Origin: Hysterangium stoloniferum
Taxonomy: Eukaryota > Basidiomycota > Agaricomycetes > Hysterangiales > Hysterangiaceae
DNA: 64,000 nt
Assembly: GCA_015178975.1 (NCBI GenBank)
Contig: WHVD01000011.1
Coordinates: 62,001 to 126,000 of the forward strand
Reading direction: 5' to 3'
Shown: piece after piece, positions 45,296 through 54,324 of the stretch
Numbering within the stretch: position 1 is the first letter of the stretch
How the letters are laid out: each line of letters opens with the position of its first letter
Notes under the pieces: model-generated
What the model was told of the DNA's origin: nothing
Seen by the model: the letters and a program-made list of their open reading frames with translations, nothing else
The model's database searches: none
Made by a program: the position numbers and the translations under genes

Positions 45296-45839
45296 TGTTA
45301 CGACCCGTTCCCGGATGTTTCAATATCCGACTTCCAATCTCCGACTACGGAACATCATAGTTACCGTATCTTCCGTATTCTTCCCTTGTTCCGCATTTGG
45401 TAATTTGTCCGTTGACAAGTATTCACTTGTTTGTTTATTATATTCCCATTTCAGAATATTGTCTCCCTGATATGTCTTATTGTATTCCCGTTTTAAGAAT
45501 ACTTCCATTTCCATCTTATTATGGTCTTAGTTTGTAGTACAATAACGAGAAGACTTATATTAGTTTCCGCGTATTTGTACTTTACCTTAGATCTGATATC
45601 AACTTAGTTTCTTATTCCTTCTCCTGTCTTTCTGTACGCTTGATATTCGGAACTCTTCAGAACTCTGAATATCCATATCTTCCATCGTAAGTCTCACTTC
45701 TGAAATTAAGGACTTTGAGCGTTTGCGTAGAGGTGCAGCACATAAGCTGAAGCCGATGTCCTGACCCTATCCGATAGTTTCCGACTTCCTGGTGACTTTC
45801 CGATAGTTCCGGAATAAGTTCCCGACATGGCACTTAACA
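45296..45839 (+). repeat. 3' LTR of gypsy-2 (544 bp)
   Basis: This has the same length and termini as the 5' LTR. Differences are transitions only, 19 of 22 at CpG-derived positions, including two places where one LTR has TG and the other CA. Confidence 0.95.
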
Positions 45840-46579
45840 CAAGGCCTCAATGTGATTTATAAGATCACTACTGGTCTTGAATGATGGTACATGCCCAGGA
45901 GCATTGACCTGTATGAGTATGAAATGAGTAAGCACAACTATATGCCTCAAAAGGATTGTGTTACCCAAGGTAAATTGAGAAACTTATCAATCTGAGTATT
46001 GGGAAGTCCACTACTCCCTAGCCAATTAGCTAATTGCCACTCCTCTTCTGTTGCAAATGGAAAAAATGGGGCATTTGGATCCTCATTTTGTTTAGTTTTC
46101 TCATAGGGAGTGTCAGCTTTCTGAAGCTTCTTTGCAACATTTGAAAATGGAAATTTGTAATAGCGCTTTGGAAAGTCAGAAGTATTTGTATGGTTCCAAG
46201 TGGTTGATCCAGCAGGATTAGGAATGCATTGAGGAGTAGCATTCCCCACTAAGCAGTCAACATCCATACTATCCATGGAATTACCAGTATCCATGTTATT
46301 CATGAAATCATCAATCTCCCAACCACCATAATTATCATCACTGTCTGAACTATCTTCCTCAGGCTCTTCATAAAACCCAGGAAGATTATTTGGAAGTGGA
46401 AAAGATGAAGAATTGTCAAGATTAAAGTCCTGAGATTCTAACCATGCTTGACAAGAGGGTGACTTTGCCATATGAACTGATAAACTGCTGTTAGATCCAC
46501 AAGTAACATTGCATAAAGGTGAGGGACAAATGGGCATTTTAAGTGTTGTGAGATGGGTCAGTAAAGAGAACAACCACAA
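45840..46579 (-). pseudogene. Plavaka transposase, N-terminal part
   Basis: This continues the same minus-strand gene on the far side of gypsy-2. It starts near MPICPSPLCNVTCGSNSSLS, a degenerate C2H2-like finger (C, C, H in CNVTCGSNSSLSVHM). An Asp/Ser-rich region follows, then the family signature FPFATEEEWQLANWLGSSGL and NTQIDKFLNLPWV. A GT-AG intron runs from about 45968 to 45909. The next exon (APGHVPSFKTSSDLINHIEA) is cut by the insertion; dropping gypsy-2 and one copy of CAAGG continues the frame into LPGLPPWNARW at 38567. Confidence 0.82.
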
Positions 46580-46599
46580 GGGAGATCAGTGGAGATCAG

Positions 46600-47300
46600 T
46601 TGAGTGATGAGTGATTTCTGCAGTCATGTGATTAACAGCCCTTTTTGGAGCTCCTTATAGTATCACGAGTTTAATTTTTTTTTTTACCCTTATATTCTAT
46701 AAAAAAACCCTTCAAAACAAAAAGAGTATAAAAATATAAAAAGAAAATTCTTATGAGTAAACAAGACAAACAAAACAAAAAACAAGGTATACTGAAGGTA
46801 GAAAGGGGCAGGCTAAGCTTGCACGAAGCTTAACTGCAAACACATTCAAACTCTGATTGAAAATTTTTTTTGCACCGTTGCTCACTTTTCTCAATTCACC
46901 CATCCTTTACATTTTATTTTATCATTGTTTTTGTTACTTTCTTCTGATCACCAAATGAATTAAGCTAGTGTTAGCCCCAACCACAAAATCCCCAAAAGAA
47001 AAGCTAAGGTAAGCTTTAATATTTCTATAGTGCATGTCTACTGATCTAGAATACAAGGCTACAACAATGACAAGACCTACAAGATCCTCAGCAAGGTCAA
47101 ACAAGCTCAGAAGACTAGTCCCATAGAGCCTGAACCAACTACCACTGCTCCACACCATTGTAGTACCCAAAGTCAAAACCAGCTAGGTTTTTCTCAAAAT
47201 AAGCTGGAGATACAAACTCATAAGGTATATTCTATATTCTGTTTTACAAATATTGTATAACTAATTTACAATAGGATAATGATAATATCCCCATGACAAC
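46600..47300. other. intergenic between Plavaka transposase and the divergent gene; early exons unclear
   Basis: AT-rich sequence with T-runs near 46676 and 46867. From about 46980 the plus strand reads PKRKAKVSFN and NDKTYKILSKVKQAQKTSPI in frames that could be 5' exons of the downstream gene (GT at 47011, CAAATAAG-like signals), but no clean start was found. Confidence 0.4.
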
Positions 47301-47309
47301 AATGATAAT

Positions 47310-49239
47310 GAGGGTGGAGGTGAAACTGAAGGTGAGGTTGACTATGAACAACCCTCTGTGGTTGTTGATGTAGTCTCACATGCCACTGAGGCTGAGATTG
47401 CTCGCCTCAAACATGAGCTTGCTATGGCAAATGCACGAAACAAATTCCAGTCACATTCCATGTCCAGACAGCCCTCCATCTCCATCAATGAGGCCCCTTT
47501 ACCTCCTGGAGTCCCAAAAACAGGCCCCATGGCTGGAAAAAAGGTGAGAAGTTTCTTACTACTTTCCACTTCGTAGATATCATTTGCTTATTGCTAAATA
47601 ATTTTGTTTTATTGCTAACCTACTATTTCTTTTCACCAGCACTCAGCAGTATTATCTGAGCCATATAACATTCTTGTGGCCCATAAAAAAAAAAATGACT
47701 TCAAAGAAACTTCCCACAGTAAATTTTCTTCAACAGCATGCCAGACAGCAGGCTGCTGCCACTAAGTAAGCTCAATTTTCTTTGCCTTTCTTTATATTTA
47801 ATGCCATTCACAGGTCTATCACCATCTCCACCACCACCTCTGCTCCATTTTCTGCCCCCATCTCTGCCTCTGCCCCAGTTTCTGCCTCCATCTCTGCCCT
47901 GACCTCCATTTCTGCCTTGGCCTCCACTTCAGACTCAGCCGATACATACACTACCATATCTCATGAGTCAAGTCTCAGCCTCAGTGCTGGGACCAGCCTT
48001 ATTGCCAATCCTGCTGAAGGTGTCAGGGCAGACCAATTGCGTGCGTACACCCCAAACCACAAAAGGTTTTTCAACCACACAAAACAATACATCCACTTAT
48101 TCCTTGCAACTCAAGATGCTTTTCCAACTATTGAGGTGTCGGAAAATTTTATTGTCAATGCAGTCCAGTTTGCGAATACAGACATGGGTGTGGATGTGAA
48201 GATATCAACTGATATTCGAGAAATGGTAAGATTATATTATTTTCATTGTTATTTTAATTTACAGATTGATTACTAGCTGAAGAATGAGATGTCGAAAGTT
48301 CGAAACAGATGGAAGGCAGCTGCTATGAAGGTGATCCGTGATGAGTATGGACTAAATGGTACCCATGAACAGATAAAAGCACACGCAACATTTATTTTAC
48401 AGGATTTGCATTATGTATACATCAGGTCAGACAGCCCAGAGTTGGTAAGCCTGTACCCCATTATCTACCATGGTTTATTTTCAATTTTTGCTAATTAATT
48501 TCTTTTCTTTCTTTTTGTTTCTAGGAATATCATCGAGAGTGCCCATTTGAACACACATGCATTGCAAATGTTATGAAGATGTGTGCCTTCACACATCATC
48601 AAAGTATCACACATCTTAAGGAAACAGCACTCAAACCTGTTCTGGCTCAGGTCATTGCCCTTGCAACTATTGTGGTATGTTCTAATTCATTTATTATACT
48701 CAGTTATTTTTTGGGGGAACTAACATTTGTTTTAGATCCATAATGCCATCACACAGTGGAGGGAGACAGGTAAACTGAAAAACATATCATTGGAAGACAA
48801 AAATGGCTATTGCACCAAATACCGCAAGATCCTTGAACACCTTGATGTCGTTTGGACAGGCAGACCAACATATTTTGGTGCCCTTCAAACAAGTTTGTAT
48901 CAACAGGGAATGTATGCCATAAATCGTCAAATGATTCAGTCATTATTTTCTAACAAATTTATCAGGGCTACATTGGGTATCACAATACAGCATGCTGGAT
49001 CTGACGATGATCATTTCACCATCGGAGATGATATCACTCCTGACAGTGCCATTTCCCCTTCCATGTCACCCCTTCAAGTTCCTATCACTCGTAGTAAGTG
49101 TTTATTGTACCAGGCAGCCACACGGGATCACGGCGACCAATCCAATTTGGAGCATTGGGAGTCACCCACCAGCGACATGGACTCTGGCGATGACAGCGAC
49201 AATGGCAGCATAATTCCAGCCGATGACTTGGATGCTTAG
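47310..49239 (+). CDS. DUF6532-like protein, multi-exon, 5' end uncertain
   Basis: Exons read EIARLKHELAMANARNKFQ (47390-47450, coiled coil), a low-complexity Ser/Ala/Thr stretch (47815-47940), then the domain: HTKQYIHLFLATQDAFPT (48080-48130), MSKVRNRWKAAAMKVIRDEY (48289-48350), HATFILQDLHYVYIRSD, an exon after CTAG at 48525 (EYHRECPFEHTCIANVMKM), VLAQVIALATIV, and the last exon ending SGDDSDNGSIIPADDLDA at 49239. The order of blocks (AFP start, R-x-R region, YxF/YVY, FxH, LALATI) resembles DUF6532, an uncharacterised family abundant in basidiomycetes. It is transcribed away from the Plavaka gene and may be a transposon passenger. Identification is by remembered family pattern and is moderate. 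Confidence 0.5.
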
Positions 49240-49719
49240 TATGTCTATATCTAGATTTCAAACCAGTGAAATTGTACTACTAGTAGTGATAGTTCATTAC
49301 TGCCGGCAGCATCTAGAATTACTTAAAATCAACCTTTTTTAAAAAGTTAAATAATATTAGTTTTCAAAACCATTTGACTGAGATGGCAGGACAATTAAAA
49401 GAAAAAATTATTAATATATTAGCAATATACAAGACATGTGGATGACACTGGAAGTCTGTGGATGACATGGGAGGATGTGGATGACACAGGAGGCAGTATC
49501 ATCCAGCATCATCCAGCATCATCCAGCATAATCCAAGACATCCAAGGCATTCCAACGTAATCCCAGACACACCACGATGCTGCCAGAATGGGTGACCTCC
49601 TCCCACACCTCCAGCACTCATGGAGCATCCAAGACCATCCAGGTGTCAATACCATGTTACTTGATGTACCCCAAGTGGTCAGTCCTCCTGCTTGAAGGAA
49701 TACATGTCTCAGACACAAT

Positions 49720-49922
49720 CAATGACTGTCTAAATCATCCCCATAATCAGCATCAATGTATCTGATCCGTTTGAGTTCTCTACAAATACCACCATAAGTG
49801 ATTTTATAATGGAGTGTATCCTTGATATAATGCAGAACATGAGTCAAGGGATTCCAATGTTCCTGCCCTAGGTTGGATTCTTACTTGGCTAGTGTAGAGA
49901 CTGCATATATATGACAGGTTGG
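49720..49922 (-). pseudogene. Ty1/copia fragment B (RNase H side)
   Basis: The minus strand reads IYAVSTLAK-stop-ESNLGQ, HWNPLTHVLHYIKDTLHYKI and RYIDADYGDDLDSH, the RT-RNase H junction of a copia pol. It ends abruptly at 49922, where the direct repeat of the next element starts. The RT half of what looks like the same copia lies at 52180-52850. Confidence 0.75.
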
Positions 49923-50292
49923 TGTTCAATGTCGGGATGCCTGGGGAATCACAGTACGAGGACTCTCAACACTTGGAGCGTAGCCACTAAGAGTTGAGCG
50001 GGTAGAGACTATAAACCGGTGATATAACTAGGTATCCAGATGAGGCTCTACTCTCATATGGCTGTAACTATATACTACGATACATGGTCTGTGCACTGGT
50101 CTGTGCTATGAACGTGTGTGTGTAACTTGGAACTAAGTAAACACTAAACTAAATATAACAAATCACATGCATGAACTGGTAAGAAACATGCAGCCACAAG
50201 ACGAGGTATGGCATAATACTAATCGTACATCACCATACTCTAATACTTTCCCCTAATTGAATATCACATTGTCCAAATGTAATATATGACAG

Positions 50293-51045
50293 TTATTTCT
50301 TTTTAGAGGTAGAAGGTTTAGCAGGGGCGGGCAGGTTGGAAGATTTCTGAGCCCAGTGTTTCCTGTCTCGTTTTGACTGCGCCTGCCATTGTCGTAACTC
50401 AGCAGCATCGGCAAGGTGTGCGAGCTCTTGAGGTGGCATAAATGGCAGGAGATGCGGCTGGGCGGGAAGGTTCATATAACATGGAAGCGCGGCGACACGT
50501 CCGCGATGCTTATTGTTAGCCGAGATCCTACGTCTGACAGCAGTGGGGTTTTTGGAACGACAGGCAGATGCTTGGTGTCCCTTGGCCAAGCACTTCGCAC
50601 ACTTAATGGATGCGGAGGCGGGCTTCATCAATGCAGTGGCGGACTGCACCAACATGACAGTATGGACCAAAGTCGACTGTACAAGTGCAACAATTACTTG
50701 GGCAACCTCAATGACGAAGGACCAGATTAATGTAATAGCTTGGTTAAATCCGGCATGTGACGTCGATGGGGGTGACTTCTTAAGTAGTTGATCCAACTTG
50801 CTCATATGACTGGTGTTAAGTTCCCGAACAAAGCTCCACGGATAGTCCTGTGGAGGTTTCCGGTAACTATTCCGAACACACACTTGCATCCGGGAATAGT
50901 CCCACGGAGTCCCCGGGTAATAGGTCCCAGGAAAGTTCCGGGGATTATTAGTACAAGGAACGGTGATATCAGAATAATTACCAGAAAGTATGGTGAACGA
51001 CTGAGATGGACTTGGCTTCAGCTTATAGGCTGCACCCTCGTACAC
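50293..51045 (-). CDS. gag-like protein with CCHC knuckle
   Basis: The open frame is 250 codons, preceded by a TGA. If 50814 is an LTR end, the true start is the ATG near 50805 (MSKLDQLLKKSPPSTS), giving about 170 residues. Visible features are a hydrophobic helical stretch (IEVAQVIVALVQSTLVHTVM), one CCHC knuckle (CAKCLAKGHQASAC) and a basic Ser/Pro/Lys C-terminus (AKPSTSKKK). No protease motif is present. It is probably a nucleocapsid-like RNA-binding protein of a non-autonomous retroelement. Confidence 0.55.
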   Translation of the reverse strand: MYEGAAYKLKPSPSQSFTILSGNYSDITVPCTNNPRNFPGTYYPGTPWDYSRMQVCVRNSYRKPPQDYPWSFVRELNTSHMSKLDQLLKKSPPSTSHAGFNQAITLIWSFVIEVAQVIVALVQSTLVHTVMLVQSATALMKPASASIKCAKCLAKGHQASACRSKNPTAVRRRISANNKHRGRVAALPCYMNLPAQPHLLPFMPPQELAHLADAAELRQWQAQSKRDRKHWAQKSSNLPAPAKPSTSKKK

Positions 51046-51400
51046 TCATTCGGGTGTCCATATTTCGAGCTGACAGAATGCATACAGGAAGATATAGATT
51101 CTGGAGTTCCCGTGGGAGTTCCGGGAATCGAGCGTGCAGACAGACAAGAGGACTAGAGACTGTTCAAGGATCAAACTTGTTCGGCGGAAAACTAGTTCGA
51201 GATTGAAACTGGATTCTAAGTACATGAATATAGCAGACTTATTTATATAGACTGTGAAATGTAATAATACCAAATCCGGTATTAATGAGAGGCAGAACTA
51301 TTAAACATAAAACGAAACAAGTAAATACTAAACTGGGAATTAGGGACGGAACGGAACGGGAGCGGAGAACGAATCATGACAGGTCATTTAACCATAACTG

Positions 51401-51640
51401 GAGCGGGGCTCAGTTAGAGGGGTTCCGGAAGTCCGGTCGGAGTCCGGTGACTTGGTGCACAAGATAGTGTCGGGTATAGACAGGTTTGATGTGCAGGAGG
51501 TCCGGTGGAGTCCGGTGGGTTTTCCAATGACTGGTGTGTGAGACGCAGAGACAGATAACAGGAGCGGGGTTCTATGCTCTGTTAGAGGGGTTCCAGGAGT
51601 CCGGTCGGAGTCCGGTGACTGGTACATAAGACACAGAGTG
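51401..51640. repeat. diverged direct repeat, about 160-bp period
   Basis: GGAGCGGGG...GTTAGAGGGGTTCC and GTCCGGTCGGAGTCCGGTGAC occur at about 51401-51465 and again at about 51560-51630. The repeat is internal to the retroelement and non-coding. Confidence 0.6.
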
Positions 51641-52179
51641 TCGGGTGTATGTAGGGTGGAGTCCGAGGACTGGTGTATGAGACATGGAGGGTTAGGTGCA
51701 GACAGGTGGGGTGCGTACAGAGAGTCAGGCATAAACAAGTTGACATACGAGCTCCCGTGGGAACTCCGGTTGTTACTATACAATATAGAGGGTCGGGAGC
51801 ATGTAGGACAGGGTCCAGGGGCCCGGAGGCCGGCGGGTTTTCCGGTTCCTGACAACTGGCAATGGTGGACAACATTGTCGATAGTGATGAGCAATGGATA
51901 TCTGGATATGTTCAATGTCAGGATGCCTGGGGAATCACAGTACAAGGACTCTCAACACTTGGAGTGTAGCCACTAAGAGTTGAGCGGGTAGAGACTATAA
52001 ACCAGTGATATAACTAGGTATCCAGATGAGGCTCTACTCTCATCTGGCTGTAACTATATACTATGATACATGGTCTGTGCACTGGTCTGTGCTATGAATG
52101 TGTGTGCGTAACTCGGAACTAAGTGAACACTAAACTAAATATAACAAATCACATGCGTGAACCAGTAAGAAACATGCAA

Positions 52180-52850
52180 TGTCAGCATGTTGAGATCTGA
52201 TTGCAGGTCTGCTTTGAATCTGTATTACCCTAACTCTCTCATTTCTTCATTCAACACTTCTGCCCAGTTATAGGCTCCATCCATTGTACTACATATATAA
52301 TATTCTGTTGAGTCATCCAATTTTGCCCTCAGCCTTTGTTCCATCTGGTAACTCAATACACATGATAGCCTGTGGTTGTGAGTTGACATAATTGACTTGC
52401 CATGCCTCCATGTTCAAAGCGCTGCAATTGTGAGATTCATATGGAGTGACTCATAGTGAACCACTGAAGTGTAGGTGTCAAAAAAATCTATGCCTGGGAT
52501 TTGGGTGAATCCTTTTGCCACTAGTTGTGTATCTCATGCAGCCAGGTTTCCATTGGCATAATACTTGTTTGCAAATATCCACAATGTATGGATTAGGTGT
52601 GCATCATTTGGTGGGTTGATAATGTCCCATATGTTTTGTGATTTCATAAATGCTAGTTCCTTGGATATTGGTCCATCCCATATATCTGGGTGCATCATGG
52701 TTTCATTGTATGAATTCAGTAGCCAGTAGTTATATGGGTCTGGTGAGTCATTTGTGGATGTGTTAGTGTAGAAAGCCCTAACAGTATTTGTTGTAGTTAA
52801 GGGGCTATTGCATGTTCCTGAACATGAGAACAACCAAGGCCATTATACCA
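52180..52850 (-). pseudogene. Ty1/copia fragment B (RT side)
   Basis: The minus strand reads HPDIWDGPISKELAFMKSQN, NPPNDAHLIHTLWIFANKYY and, after a stop, LVAKGFTQIPGIDFFDTYTS and YICSTMDGAYNWAEVLNEEM, the N-terminal half of copia RT. It breaks at 52180 against the 270-bp repeat. The RNase H side resumes at 49922, with roughly 100-150 residues missing between. Confidence 0.75.
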
Positions 52851-53640
52851 TACCACAGGGTTACAAGACACTAATTGTGTCTTACAACCATTCTTCAATC
52901 ACTGTCCTATATTTCTCTGATATTGTTAGCCACTCATTTTCTTGCCCTTGAACTTCATATAAAAACAGCCAAGCTTAGATTATACCTCAGTCAATTCACA
53001 CTGCACATCAACTGAGGTACATTACTATCTAGTTCACTTCTTCAACAAGTGTACTAATTCATTATTTACTTTATGGTAGATATTACATTTGTTACAGGTA
53101 CTTTGTATAACATAGTTAATTCACACTGCATGTTGACTGATATATTACATTTGTTACAAGTTATGGGCCCCACCCCACCTTGCTGAACCAGACTGGAAAG
53201 CCATACATACAGCATTACAGGAAGGCTGTGTCACATTGAAAATCTGAACTGAATCTGAACTAAACCATTTTTCTGACCTGAACCTGAACTGAAAGCCAAC
53301 ATATATGTACAGCATTACTGAAAAGCTATGTCACACTGACATCTGAGCCTAAATTATACCTGAATGTCCACACAACTGGCCTTTTTTCAGCTTCCAGCTG
53401 ATGAACATTTCAATAGGAGCTGATGGTACTCCTGGAAAGAAATAATCTTATCTGCAGCAAATGCTTATAGAGTGCATGGTTACCTTTTATTAGGATCACA
53501 GTCATTTGGCCCCCTAACACTTGGACAAAAGAAATTTGAGATACAGGAAAGAAATATACATTGTTGTCAGTGTTGTGCTATTGCCTGATTGGGCATTTTA
53601 TTGTGTTGCATCCATCTGGCCAGCACAAGCCCCATTTTGT
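52850..53640 (+). repeat. probable copia 5' LTR with primer-binding site, and adjoining non-coding sequence
   Basis: A TATA box (CATATAAAAACAGCC, 52957-52971) lies upstream of an LTR-like end TTTGTTACA (53158), immediately followed by AGTTATGGGCCCCACC. GTTATGGGCC is the copia primer site complementary to the anticodon arm of initiator tRNA-Met, as at 58811-58821. No coding sequence follows. 53573-53641 matches 33477-33545 beside another copia fragment. Confidence 0.5.
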
Positions 53641-53656
53641 AATACACAGGAGCTAT

Positions 53657-54021
53657 CACTGGAGGCACCTCAAGGTTTTTGGAGTTAGAAAACCTTCTGA
53701 AAATCCTACTATTTGGCCAAATTTTCTAAGAATTCTTTGAACTGATAAATTGTTTGAAAATTTTAAGTTTAATAGGCTTTTACAAAGTGGAAAATCATAT
53801 CTGAAGACTTCAAATATTTGTATCAGGAAATCTGAGAAAACATCATTAGTCACAGTTTCTTGATACAAATTGTTCAGATATGATTTTCCACTTTGGAAAA
53901 TCCTACTAAAACTTAAAATTTCAAACAATTTATCAGTTCAAAGAATTCTTAGAAAATTTGGCCGAATATTAGGATTTTTGGAAGGTTATCAAACTCCAAA
54001 AACCTTGGGGTGCCTCTAGTG
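53657..54021. mobile_element. hairpin MITE (365 bp) with about 165-bp arms, TSD TAT
   Basis: Two long inverted arms pair along most of the element (CACTGGAGGCACCTCAAGG facing the complement of CCTTGGGGTGCCTCTAGTG; both contain TTCTAAGAATTCTTTGAAC or its complement). The flanks are TAT at 53654-53656 and 54022-54024. CACTG/CACTA ends with a 3-bp TSD fit a CACTA-type MITE. Its length is close to the MITE at 33017-33379. Confidence 0.85.
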
Positions 54022-54063
54022 TATGTGTTGAAGTATGCTCATATGCGCTCACACTTTGCACCA

Positions 54064-54292
54064 TGTTGAAAAAGGAAATCTTATAGCGTAGTAGATGTGT
54101 AGAATATGATCGTATAATCGACTGCACTACTATACAGTAATAACATCGTTTATATACATTTTCTCGACTACACAGGCGCCGGGGGAGTCGGGGTGATATG
54201 ACCGAGAATAAGTAACAGAAAAAAAACTCTCGGGTCATATTACCCCCCTTGATCGGTAGAAGTAGCAATGGTGTTTTCTTCACCTTCCAACA
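54064..54292 (-). repeat. 3' LTR of copia-A (229 bp)
   Basis: It starts TGTTGAAAAAGG and ends CCTTCCAACA on the plus strand. In element orientation it follows the RNase H stop after a purine-rich stretch. Confidence 0.95.
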
Positions 54293-54324
54293 CTCCTCCT
54301 CACCGATGCTTTTCCACTGCTGTC

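Larger units (their letters stand above)
38573..45839 (+). mobile_element. Ty3/gypsy chromovirus gypsy-2, full length but inactivated, TSD CAAGG
   Basis: Two 544-bp LTRs (38573-39116 and 45296-45839) flank gag, pol with a chromodomain, and an antisense gene. CAAGG flanks the element at 38568-38572 and 45840-45844. A polypurine tract (CAGGGGGGTAC, about 45286-45295) precedes the 3' LTR. By eye the LTRs differ at 22 sites, all transitions. The element interrupts a Plavaka transposase exon. Multiple TGA/TAA stops, a one-base insertion and a deletion in RT make it defective. Confidence 0.95.
35823..49668. mobile_element. possible boundaries of a Plavaka-type DNA transposon, split by gypsy-2
   Basis: Inverted, similar ends (TACATCAGTAAAATGG at the left; the complement-like ATACCATGTTACTTGATGTA at 49649-49668) enclose a minus-strand Plavaka transposase gene and a divergently transcribed DUF6532-like gene. 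Without the gypsy-2 insertion (38573-45839 plus one TSD) the unit would be about 6.6 kb. The ends agree only partly and no target duplication was confirmed, so the boundaries are a hypothesis. Confidence 0.35.
49923..52178 (-). mobile_element. retroelement with 270-bp direct repeats and only a Zn-knuckle gag-like ORF
   Basis: Direct repeats at 49923-50192 and 51909-52178 are each exactly 270 bp and start TG, end CA in element orientation (TGCATGTTTC...TTGAACA). They differ at 13 sites, 12 transitions. They enclose 1.7 kb with one ORF and no RT, RNase H or integrase. Flanking 5-mers differ (GTTGG and ATGTC), so no TSD. From 50814 the interior also resembles gypsy LTR sequence (GGCTTCAGCTTATAGGCTGC; ends TTAACA before the gag ATG; TATA-like CTATATAAA near 51245). 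So either this is a TR-GAG-type non-autonomous element, or the right-hand part is one long gypsy LTR and the left repeat a truncated second copy. Confidence 0.6.

Noticed and set aside
49430..49600. Tandem CATCCAG repeats as a functional satellite
   Set aside because: Only a few short imperfect copies next to a transposon end; no further support.
50416..51206. Plus-strand ORFs across the gag-only element
   Set aside because: Shadows of the minus-strand Zn-knuckle ORF and LTR-like sequence.
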